NCBI GenBank assembly: GCA_021818045.1
Contig: JAKAFF010000112.1
Location: forward strand, 1-5,354
Length of the DNA stretch: 5,354 nt
Direction: 5' to 3'
Origin: a bacterium
GTDB taxonomy: Bacteria; Chlamydiota; Chlamydiia; Chlamydiales; SM23-39
Of the stretch, positions 1 to 5,354 are shown piece by piece. The notes below the pieces were generated by a model. That model saw only the letters and a list, made by a program, of their open reading frames with translations, had not been told where the DNA came from and ran no database searches. Every line of letters begins with the position of its first letter. Positions within the stretch are counted from its first letter, which is position 1. The translations under genes were made by a program, and so were the position numbers.

Positions 1-656
1 GCGATCATCTCATTGCCAAAACCTATAAGAGAGGCTTTTTCAGAAGGGACGAGAAAAAGATCAAAACCTAGGAGTTTGTCAAATGCGTGGTGCGCTCTCA
101 AGAGCTCTTCTAAATGACTTTGTTTGGCGTTGAGTGAGAAAATGGCCCTGAGATGATCTTGCTTTTGAAGGATCAGCCCTTTTTCATTGACCTCTTTATT
201 GAGGTGAATGGCAACGTTTGGAATCACAACTGGATATTCATCGAGTAAGATGAGCTTGGAGCTGCATTCCCCTTTTTGATCTTGCACAATGATGCGCCCT
301 CCTACGCAAAGGTCGCGGTCGAGCCAGGTGTGAAGAAGGGGCCCTCCATAACTTTCTGTCCCAAAGAGCCCCATGCCATGAGAGGTGCTTTCTGGATTGG
401 GCTTGATTTTGAGCGCGGGACTGTCGATGTGGCTTGCAAGAAGGGTTGCCCGTTTAGGGAGTTTTTTCGGGATGCGAAATGCTGCAATCAGGGTGTCGTC
501 TCTTTGCATGAAATACCCTTTGCCAGGCTCTAAGCGCCATGTCTCTTGCTCGGCAAGAGGCGCGAAGTCAGCTTCTGCCAACACATTGGCGATCTCTTTG
601 GCTGCGTGATAGACGGTCGGAGAGCGGTTGATCCATTGAATAAACGACTCCAACAT
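1..656 (-). CDS. apeB: M18-family (aspartyl-type) aminopeptidase, N-terminal part, cut by the left edge
   Basis: This is a zinc-dependent cytosolic exopeptidase of the M18 family, which removes N-terminal residues (often acidic ones) from peptides. Only the first 218 codons are present; reading is open to the window edge with no stop. The family's usual length is about 430 residues, so roughly half is missing. Seen in the translation are an opening FIQWINRSPTVYHAAKEIA like the 'SPTPFHA' start of the family, the metal-ligand motif SHIDSP at residues 75-80 (His76, Asp78), YGGPLLHTWLDRDL at 103-116, IPNVAIHLN at 145-153, and a final stretch matching the region before the second metal-binding half. 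The ATG start follows AGGAGA by 5 nt, and that signal overlaps the serS stop, so the gene is the downstream member of a serS pair. The family call is firm. The symbol follows bacterial M18 usage, and the substrate preference is inferred. Confidence 0.9.
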   Translation of the reverse strand, partial: MLESFIQWINRSPTVYHAAKEIANVLAEADFAPLAEQETWRLEPGKGYFMQRDDTLIAAFRIPKKLPKRATLLASHIDSPALKIKPNPESTSHGMGLFGTESYGGPLLHTWLDRDLCVGGRIIVQDQKGECSSKLILLDEYPVVIPNVAIHLNKEVNEKGLILQKQDHLRAIFSLNAKQSHLEELLRAHHAFDKLLGFDLFLVPSEKASLIGFGNEMI

Positions 657-661
657 GCGTG

Positions 662-668
662 TCTCCTA
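662..668 (-). promoter_or_regulatory. Ribosome binding site of the M18 aminopeptidase, overlapping the serS stop codon
   Basis: On the minus strand the sequence reads TAGGAGA, CACGC, ATG. TAG is the serS stop codon and AGGAGA is a strong Shine-Dalgarno sequence 5 nt from the start. Ribosomes finishing serS stop on top of this site, which suggests translational coupling and supports choosing ATG at 654-656 as the start. Confidence 0.8.
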
Positions 669-1946
669 CTTGGGTGCAATACGGACGATCTCTTCTTCTA
701 GATACCGATGCAGCACTTTTGGCACAAGGACAGATCCGTCGGGTTCTTGATTGTTCTCTAGAAGCGCGACCATTAATCGAGAAGTCGCAAGTCCTGAACC
801 GTTGAGCGTGTGGAGGAAGCGGGGTTTGTCTTTTTTGTGGCGGTAGCGAATGTTGGATCTGCGCGCTTGAAAATCGGTGCAATTAGATACGGATGAGACC
901 TCATAATAGCGATTTTGCCCAGGCAGCCATACTTCGATGTCGATGGTTTTAGCCGCCGCAAAGGACATGTCGCCTGTGGTAAGAAGCATGTTGCGATAGT
1001 GGATGTTGAGCCCTTGGAGCACCTCTTCTGCAGATGCGAGCATCTCTTCATAAACAGTTACGCTCTCCTCTGGGGCGCAAAGGCAAAATAGCTCCACTTT
1101 ATTGAATTGGTGCATGCGAATGAGTCCGCGCTCCTGAGATCCCGCAGCTCCCGCTTCCCTGCGAAAGCAGGGGGTGTAGGCGGTGTAGCGCAAAGGGAGG
1201 CTTTCCTCTTCTAGAATCTCATCATAATGCATTGCATTGACGGCTGCCTCCGCAGTTGGGATCAGATAGAGGTGATAGTCGTCGTCGCGAAGTTTAAAAA
1301 GCTGCTGCTCGAATTTGGGAAGCTGGCCTACCCCGTACATCATTTCGGGTCTGACTAGAAGGGGTGGCATTACCTGTTTAAAGCCGTTTTTGCGGTGGGT
1401 ATCTAGCATGAAATTGATGAGAGCCCACTCCAGTCTTGCCCCCAAATCCGTATAGAGAGGCCAGCCAGATCCAGACATCTTCGCGCCGCGAGCAAAGTCG
1501 AATAGGTGTAGCTTTTCATTCAGCTCTACGTGATTTTTAAAGGGGAAGCTAAAGGAGGGCTTTTTTCCCCACTCTTTAATACATACGTTATCTTTAGGAC
1601 TGTCTGAAACGGGAATCTCATCCATCGGGATGTTGGGAAGCGCTGCAACCGCTTGATGTAAGAGCTCTTCAACGCGCACGATCTCTTTGTCTAAGTGCGC
1701 AATCATTTCGCCAAGAGATCCTACCTCAGCCATGGCTTGGGAGACATCTTCCCCTTTTTGTTTTCTTTGGCCAATTTCTTTAGAAGCTGTATTTCTTTTA
1801 GATTTGAGCTCCTCCACTTTGGTTTTTAGCGCGCGCAGTTTCTCGTCGAGCGATAAAAGAGGGGATAACGTGGTTTCCGGGACCTTGTTTTTGAGTTTTT
1901 TTTCTATATTTTGAGGATCTTTTCTCAAATCTTTTAAGTCGAGCAT
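666..1946 (-). CDS. serS: Seryl-tRNA synthetase (class II), complete
   Basis: This enzyme charges tRNA-Ser (and tRNA-Sec where present) with serine in the cytosol, using ATP through a seryl-adenylate. At 426 aa it has the normal bacterial length. Residues 1 to about 105 form the charged helical N-terminal arm, predicted as an antiparallel coiled coil that grips the long variable arm of the tRNA. The class II core follows. GARLEWALINFMLDTH lies around 169-184 in the motif 1 region, a TAE serine-site motif at 231-233, motif 2 starting FRREAGAAG at 261 with ERGLIRMHQFNKVEL behind it, and motif 3 NGSGLATSR at 382-390 with the ATP-binding Arg390. No key residue appears lost. The ATG is preceded by GAAGG at a spacing of 6 nt and by a good promoter. 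The M18 aminopeptidase follows after 9 nt, so the two are probably co-transcribed. Confidence 0.98.
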   Translation of the reverse strand: MLDLKDLRKDPQNIEKKLKNKVPETTLSPLLSLDEKLRALKTKVEELKSKRNTASKEIGQRKQKGEDVSQAMAEVGSLGEMIAHLDKEIVRVEELLHQAVAALPNIPMDEIPVSDSPKDNVCIKEWGKKPSFSFPFKNHVELNEKLHLFDFARGAKMSGSGWPLYTDLGARLEWALINFMLDTHRKNGFKQVMPPLLVRPEMMYGVGQLPKFEQQLFKLRDDDYHLYLIPTAEAAVNAMHYDEILEEESLPLRYTAYTPCFRREAGAAGSQERGLIRMHQFNKVELFCLCAPEESVTVYEEMLASAEEVLQGLNIHYRNMLLTTGDMSFAAAKTIDIEVWLPGQNRYYEVSSVSNCTDFQARRSNIRYRHKKDKPRFLHTLNGSGLATSRLMVALLENNQEPDGSVLVPKVLHRYLEEEIVRIAPK

Positions 1947-1952
1947 GGGACA

Positions 1953-1957
1953 CCTTC
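1953..1957 (-). promoter_or_regulatory. serS ribosome binding site
   Basis: GAAGG on the minus strand lies 6 nt upstream of the serS ATG (1944-1946), with TGTCCC between. It fixes the start that gives the usual family N-terminus (MLDLKDLR). Confidence 0.65.
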
Positions 1958-1969
1958 GTTTAGGGTAAA

Positions 1970-1999
1970 AATATAGATCTTGCTTGGGCTTAAAGTCAA
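1970..1999 (-). promoter_or_regulatory. serS promoter, sigma70-type
   Basis: On the minus strand a -35 element TTGACT (1994-1999) and a -10 element TATATT (1970-1975) are separated by 18 nt. Each matches the consensus at five of six positions. Transcription would begin near 1963 and give a leader of about 17 nt that contains the GAAGG ribosome binding site. The -35 box falls inside the short gap before the divergent UPF0158-like gene, so initiation in the two directions may interfere. Confidence 0.7.
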
Positions 2000-2009
2000 T
2001 TCATGCTAT
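1980..2009 (+). promoter_or_regulatory. Possible promoter of the UPF0158-like gene (weak match)
   Basis: TTGCTT (1980-1985) and TGCTAT (2004-2009) are 18 nt apart on the plus strand. The match to consensus is only moderate. If used, the transcript would start around 2016, only a few nucleotides before the ATG at 2020, giving a nearly leaderless mRNA. It overlaps the serS promoter face to back. I offer it because no better plus-strand candidate is visible in the 73-nt gap. Confidence 0.3.
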
Positions 2010-2019
2010 CGTGTCCGAT

Positions 2020-3162
2020 ATGAAATCAAATCTTCCCCAAGCCAAAAATCCACTCATCCTTCGCTATCATAGACTCATGGACGCTTTTGCCAAGTCAGAT
2101 GATGAACGAGACTTTTATTTAGATAAAGTTGAGGGGTTTCTCCTCTACGTCGATCTCGATAAGGGGATCGAGGAGCTGGCCCTTTTGGAAAAAGAGCTGG
2201 TAGAGAATAAAGATCGCTATTGCTTGCTTCCCAAAATGACCTTTTACGAGGTCAAAAAATTCATGGAAGGGTTTGTCCACGAAAAGGTCTATGACATCGA
2301 TACCAAAGAAAAGCTGCTCGATCTCATTGCTGCAAAAGAGGCGAGGGAAAATTTTCTTGAATTCATCTATGATCACCTCGCAGAGCTGGAAAAGTGGCAG
2401 CAATACTACCAAGAGCGCTCCCGCATCCGCATTATCGAGTGGCTCCGTCAGCAAAACGTCCACTTTGTTTTTGAAGAAGATTTGGAATTGACGCGCGGTG
2501 TCGTAGAAAAATTAAAAAGATCCTTGTTTGAAACGAAAGTGCCCAAAGAGGTGGCTCAAGCGCGCGACAGCCTCGTTGCAAAAGCCAAAACCTACTATTC
2601 TAACGAAGCGCTCAACCCCCGCCCAAAAAGGGGGCGTCCGCCAAAGCAAGTCGCAAAAGTCGAACTCGAGCCTCAGGTCACGATCGATATTTACACGCAG
2701 GTGCCGAGTTCTTGCCGCCTATTTCTCTACATCCCCGATATCGCAACCGCCGCATCCGTCACATTTTCCTCCAAATTTGAGACGGAAGAGCACCTGTTGG
2801 CCTCTTTACGAGGAAGCCCCCGTTTGCGCGTCGATGAGAAGCTCGAAGCGCTCTCCCAAAGGCTCGAGTCTTTACGCCTCCTTTCCGATCGACTCGCAGG
2901 CTCTGAAAAGGGATTGGGCATGGACAAGTTAACCAAACCCTTTCAACCATTTCTCAAGCCGAAATTTAAAGAGAATGTCTCTGTCGAGCCGATGTATGAA
3001 GAGGAGACCCCGAAAGTGGAATCGGCTATCGGAGCCGTATTGCCGAAAAAACGGGGACGCCCTCGCAAAGAAGAGTCAGAGGCTGAGGAATTCGCTCCTC
3101 AAAAACGGCGCCGTTTCGCTATTAAGAAAGTCACTCAAATCAAGGGCAAAAAAGGCAAATAA
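2020..3162 (+). CDS. UPF0158-like protein with two AT-hook motifs, putative DNA-binding protein
   Basis: Function is unknown. With the ATG at 2020 the product has 380 residues. The N-terminal 150 or so resemble the UPF0158 family: YLDKVEG near residue 33, a DLDKG-containing segment, RYCLLPK, and a helical end with ELEKWQQYYQERSR and IIEWLRQ. Next is a charged helical region and then the first AT-hook PKRGRPPK (core RGRP at 204-207). A middle domain with VTIDIYTQVPSSCRLFLYIPD follows, and a second canonical AT-hook KKRGRPRK (core 345-348). The tail is strongly basic (QKRRR, KGKKGK). AT-hooks bind the minor groove of A/T-rich DNA, so a nucleoid or regulatory role is inferred. No signal peptide or membrane segment is seen. 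An in-frame TTG at 1984 would add 12 residues, but it lies upstream of the candidate transcription start. Neither start has a clear Shine-Dalgarno sequence. The E1 fusion follows after 14 nt. Confidence 0.8.
   Translation: MKSNLPQAKNPLILRYHRLMDAFAKSDDERDFYLDKVEGFLLYVDLDKGIEELALLEKELVENKDRYCLLPKMTFYEVKKFMEGFVHEKVYDIDTKEKLLDLIAAKEARENFLEFIYDHLAELEKWQQYYQERSRIRIIEWLRQQNVHFVFEEDLELTRGVVEKLKRSLFETKVPKEVAQARDSLVAKAKTYYSNEALNPRPKRGRPPKQVAKVELEPQVTIDIYTQVPSSCRLFLYIPDIATAASVTFSSKFETEEHLLASLRGSPRLRVDEKLEALSQRLESLRLLSDRLAGSEKGLGMDKLTKPFQPFLKPKFKENVSVEPMYEEETPKVESAIGAVLPKKRGRPRKEESEAEEFAPQKRRRFAIKKVTQIKGKKGK
2614..2643 (+). other. First AT-hook of the UPF0158-like protein
   Basis: The translation around residues 199-208 contains NPRPKRGRPPK. 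The RGRP core flanked by Pro and Lys is the standard minor-groove-binding AT-hook. It sits at the boundary between the UPF0158 domain and the middle domain, as a flexible linker would. Confidence 0.75.
3046..3069 (+). other. Second AT-hook of the UPF0158-like protein
   Basis: The translation here is PKKRGRPRK, an almost textbook AT-hook with core Arg345-Gly-Arg-Pro348. An acidic patch (EESEAEE) and a basic tail follow. Having two hooks about 140 residues apart makes a chance occurrence unlikely. Confidence 0.8.
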
Positions 3163-3167
3163 GGGAG
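3161..3167 (+). promoter_or_regulatory. Ribosome binding site of the E1 fusion, overlapping the upstream stop codon
   Basis: AAGGGAG shares two bases with the TAA stop (3160-3162) of the UPF0158-like gene and lies 9 nt upstream of ATG 3177. It supports that start and suggests coupled translation of the pair. Confidence 0.7.
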
Positions 3168-3176
3168 TAGTCACCC

Positions 3177-5198
3177 ATGACCTCTTGCCCACCCCTTGCG
3201 GCGACGGACTTCGCGCTATTGCTTAAAACTTTAGAAGTGATGCACTTAGCAAGGTGCATGGATGAAAAGATGGCTAAGCTTGTGAGGCAAAACAAGGGGG
3301 CCACTTTCCAATTGTCCGTAGCGGGGCATGAGATGATTGGGGCGTTATCGGCTCTTGCATTGCAGCCGGGAGTGGATTGGGCCTTTCCTTACTATCGCGA
3401 TCGGACCTTTGCAATTGGGCTGGGCTGTTCATTAGAAGATTTGCTCGCCGCCTTTTTAGCGCGCCAAATTCCCAATCACTCTGGCGGCAGGATGATGCCG
3501 GATCATTTTTCACAGAAAAATTTGCGCATTCCTGTGCAATCAAGCGTTGTGGCGTCTCAATTTCTGCAGGCGGTTGGGGTGGCGCATTCCATTCGCATGC
3601 GGGGCGCTGCGGAGGTCGTATACGTATCGGGTGGGGATGGCGCCACCTCCGAAGGGGACTTTCATGAGGCGTTGAATTTTTCTTGCATTCACAATTTGCC
3701 CATTTTGTTTGTCATTCAAGACAATGGCTGGGCCATTTCCGTGCCAAGTTGCGAGCAAACGGCAGGAATGTCCATTGCCCAAATCGGGCGTGGCTATGAA
3801 GGGTTGTCTGTTTTTGAGTTCGATGGGGGCGATTATTTAGCCACTTCCCAATCTCTTGCAGAGGCTGTGGAAAAAGCGCGCAGCGGGCGGGGCCCAAGTC
3901 TCATCGTTGCAAAAGTGCCGCGGTTAGGCCCTCATAGCAGCAGCGACGATCCGAAAAAGTATAAATCGGAAAAAGAAACTTTGGAAGAAAAGGGGCGCGA
4001 TCCTCTTTTGCGATTTGAAGGAGAGCTCCTTGCGCAGCGCATCATTGCGCAAGATGCGCTTGAGCAATTGCGTGCGCAAAGCTTTGCGAGGGTAGAGCAA
4101 GCAGCTCACACCGCCGATCAAATGCCATTTCCTTCACGCTCTCACGCCTCAGATCATGTGTTTGCCCCTTTTACCCCTCCAGTCTCTCGTCCCTCGCCTC
4201 CTGGAGAATCCATTGTGCTCATGGACGCTCTTAGTCACGCGCTGATTGAAGAGATGGAGCGAGATCCAGGGGTTATTGTATTCGGACAAGATGTGGCGCA
4301 TGGCAAAGGGGGAGTATTTGGAATCACCCGCACTCTGACCGATCGCTTCGGCCCGACTCGTTGCTTCAATACCCCCCTTGCAGAATCGACGATTGTGGGG
4401 CTGGCCATAGGACTCTCTTTTGATGGGATTCATAAGCCGGTGGCTGAAATCCAATTTGCCGATTACTCATGGACTGGGATGAATCAGCTCTTCAATGAGC
4501 TCTCGAGTATCCACTATCGCTCCAATGGCCAGTGGCATTGTCCTGTAGTGATCCGCATGCCCTATGGTGGCTACATCCAAGGAGGGCCCTACCATTCGCA
4601 AAGCATCGAGGCATTTTTATGCCACTGTCCCGGATTAAAAGTGGTCATTCCAAGTAACGCCTCTGACGCCAAGCGGCTTTTAAAAAGCGCCATTTGCGAT
4701 CCCAACCCCGTCATTTTTCTCGAGCATAAAGCGCTTTATCGCCAGCGCTTTTTTTGCGCGCGTCCCGAAACAGGGGCTGAAGAGTATTTGCCTTTCGGTC
4801 AGGCGCATATCGTTAAAGAGGGGACCGATGTGACAATTGTTGGGTGGGGGATGACCGTGCTGATGGCATACGAGGCGGCACAGTTACTGGAAAAAGAGGG
4901 TATTTCGGTAGAGGTCATCGATCTGTGCACTCTAGTTCCTCTCGATTTTGCAACAGTGCTTGCATCTGTACAAAAGACCGGTAAATTGCTCATTGCGCAC
5001 GAAGCGCCTTGCAATTGCGGTTTTGGCGCAGAACTTGCAGCGCGGGCAGCCAAAGAGGCCTTTACATATCTCGATGCGCCCATTCAGCGACTCGCTGGCA
5101 AAGATTGCCCTGTTCCTTATTGCAAAGAGTTAGAGGAAGAAGTTTTGCCACAGACTCAAGATATCGAAAGAGCTTTACGGACTCTTGCAAATTACTAA
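3177..5198 (+). CDS. Fused E1 alpha/beta subunit of a branched-chain-type 2-oxoacid dehydrogenase
   Basis: This is the thiamine-diphosphate decarboxylase (E1) of a 2-oxoacid dehydrogenase complex. It decarboxylates the oxoacid and transfers the acyl group to lipoyl-E2 in the cytosol. Both halves lie in one 673-residue chain. The alpha half, about 1-315, has the diphosphate/metal motif GDGATSEGD from 153 ending at Asn183, and a loop RLGPHSSSDDP at 249-259 like the HSxSDD loop of branched-chain E1 alpha. A Pro/Ser-rich linker spans about 317-343. The beta half, about 344-673, has GQDVAHGKGGVFG, FNTPLAE with catalytic Glu403, EIQFADY, YHSQS at 472-476, and a C-terminal domain starting near GTDVTIVGWG. 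The beta motifs favour branched-chain (2-oxoisovalerate) over pyruvate substrate, but the sequence does not prove it. From memory, Chlamydia has a similar fusion (CT340). The gene follows the UPF0158-like gene closely. No E2 or E3 gene is visible. Confidence 0.95.
   Translation: MTSCPPLAATDFALLLKTLEVMHLARCMDEKMAKLVRQNKGATFQLSVAGHEMIGALSALALQPGVDWAFPYYRDRTFAIGLGCSLEDLLAAFLARQIPNHSGGRMMPDHFSQKNLRIPVQSSVVASQFLQAVGVAHSIRMRGAAEVVYVSGGDGATSEGDFHEALNFSCIHNLPILFVIQDNGWAISVPSCEQTAGMSIAQIGRGYEGLSVFEFDGGDYLATSQSLAEAVEKARSGRGPSLIVAKVPRLGPHSSSDDPKKYKSEKETLEEKGRDPLLRFEGELLAQRIIAQDALEQLRAQSFARVEQAAHTADQMPFPSRSHASDHVFAPFTPPVSRPSPPGESIVLMDALSHALIEEMERDPGVIVFGQDVAHGKGGVFGITRTLTDRFGPTRCFNTPLAESTIVGLAIGLSFDGIHKPVAEIQFADYSWTGMNQLFNELSSIHYRSNGQWHCPVVIRMPYGGYIQGGPYHSQSIEAFLCHCPGLKVVIPSNASDAKRLLKSAICDPNPVIFLEHKALYRQRFFCARPETGAEEYLPFGQAHIVKEGTDVTIVGWGMTVLMAYEAAQLLEKEGISVEVIDLCTLVPLDFATVLASVQKTGKLLIAHEAPCNCGFGAELAARAAKEAFTYLDAPIQRLAGKDCPVPYCKELEEEVLPQTQDIERALRTLANY
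4203..4223 (+). promoter_or_regulatory. Possible internal ribosome binding site and start for the E1 beta half
   Basis: Just past the linker, GGAG (4203-4206) lies 8 nt before an in-frame GTG (4215, Val347) and 14 nt before an in-frame ATG (4221, Met349). These positions match where a free-standing E1 beta would begin. It may be a relic of separate alpha and beta genes or a working second start; chance is also possible. Confidence 0.3.
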
Positions 5199-5220
5199 GA
5201 GGGTGTCTTTATATACACAG

Positions 5221-5243
5221 ATGAATGCAAAAGTTGGATTCAT
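5221..5243 (+). other. Imperfect hairpin downstream of the E1 gene
   Basis: ATGAAT (5221-5226) pairs with ATTCAT (5238-5243). After a G/G mismatch, CAA pairs with TTG around a 3-nt AAG loop. It starts 22 nt after the E1 stop codon. No T-run follows, so it is not a standard intrinsic terminator; it could protect the 3' end of the transcript or be fortuitous. Confidence 0.35.
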
Positions 5244-5269
5244 TAAACTTCTTTCGAAACCCACCCCCT

Positions 5270-5299
5270 GCCTGTGCCCGTGCCAGTGCCTGTGCCCGC
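5270..5299 (+). repeat. Degenerate hexamer tandem repeat, consensus GCCNGT
   Basis: Four consecutive units GCCTGT, GCCCGT, GCCAGT, GCCTGT are followed by a degraded GCCCGC. Only the fourth base of the unit varies among the full copies. The tract is G/C-rich, sits between C-rich flanks in noncoding DNA, and gives way to A/T-rich sequence about 10 nt later. On the plus strand it could read as Pro-Val repeats, but the frame is closed by TAA at 5244-5246 and has no start. Confidence 0.7.
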
Positions 5300-5354
5300 C
5301 CCTTCCCGAAATACATTTGTGAATAAATAATATTTTAGTACTATTTTTGCTTTT

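Noticed and set aside
276..609. Plus-strand open frames of 85 and 74 codons
   Set aside because: They lie antisense to the M18 aminopeptidase, whose conserved motifs fill this stretch; no ribosome binding site or family resemblance.
568..1051. Minus-strand frames of 104 and 92 codons
   Set aside because: Out-of-frame readings of serS and the start of the aminopeptidase; composition is Arg/Ser-rich as expected of shadow frames.
2528..2932. Plus-strand 134-codon frame inside the UPF0158-like gene
   Set aside because: A shifted reading of a gene with clear domain and AT-hook signals; Ser/Pro/Lys-rich low-information product and no sign of a frameshift.
5203..5218. GTGT / ACAC hairpin just after the E1 stop codon
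   Set aside because: Only four base pairs with an 8-nt A/T loop; too weak to call.
5216..5324. Minus-strand 35-codon frame starting ATG 5322 and reading through the hexamer tract
   Set aside because: No ribosome binding site, composition dictated by the repeat (alternating Ala), and no family resemblance.
5317..5344. Possible plus-strand promoter TTGTGA, 16 nt, TACTAT
   Set aside because: Both boxes match consensus at only four of six positions in A/T-rich DNA, and no downstream gene is visible.
1..5354. tRNA, rRNA, CRISPR, insertion sequence or phage elements
   Set aside because: No cloverleaf, regularly spaced repeats, transposase motifs or terminal inverted repeats seen on either strand.

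Overview
The window holds four protein genes arranged as two divergent pairs, leaving almost no unexplained DNA. Base composition is close to balanced A+T/G+C in the genes, with an abrupt A/T-rich run at the right end. The best taxonomic hint is the E1 protein: a single polypeptide carrying both the alpha and beta halves of a branched-chain-type 2-oxoacid dehydrogenase. As I recall, chlamydiae carry such an alpha/beta fusion. A UPF0158-like protein, also known from chlamydiae, lies beside it. I therefore infer a member of the Chlamydiae, probably an environmental 'chlamydia-like' lineage rather than a Chlamydia species, but this rests on remembered family distributions and not on a search.

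Left half, minus strand: serS (seryl-tRNA synthetase, complete, 426 aa) is followed 9 nt later by the first 218 codons of an M18-family aminopeptidase that runs off the left edge. The serS stop codon lies inside the Shine-Dalgarno sequence of the peptidase, so the two are probably translationally coupled. serS has a strong sigma70-type promoter (TTGACT, 18 nt, TATATT) in the 73-nt gap that separates it from the plus-strand genes.

Right half, plus strand: a 380-aa UPF0158-like protein carries two well-formed AT-hook motifs and a very basic C-terminal tail. It is followed 14 nt later by the 673-aa E1 alpha/beta fusion. Again the stop codon of the first gene overlaps the ribosome binding site of the second. 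The pair looks like one operon linking a putative DNA-binding protein to the thiamine-diphosphate E1 component of a 2-oxoacid dehydrogenase complex. The E2 and E3 partners are not in the window.

After the E1 gene come 156 nt of intergenic DNA with an imperfect hairpin, a short degenerate hexamer repeat (GCCNGT) and an A/T-rich stretch. I see no RNA gene, CRISPR array, insertion sequence or phage element. Most of the window is conserved housekeeping sequence. The points most worth a second look are the AT-hook version of UPF0158, its coupling to the fused E1, a possible internal translation start for the E1 beta half, and the GCCNGT tract.
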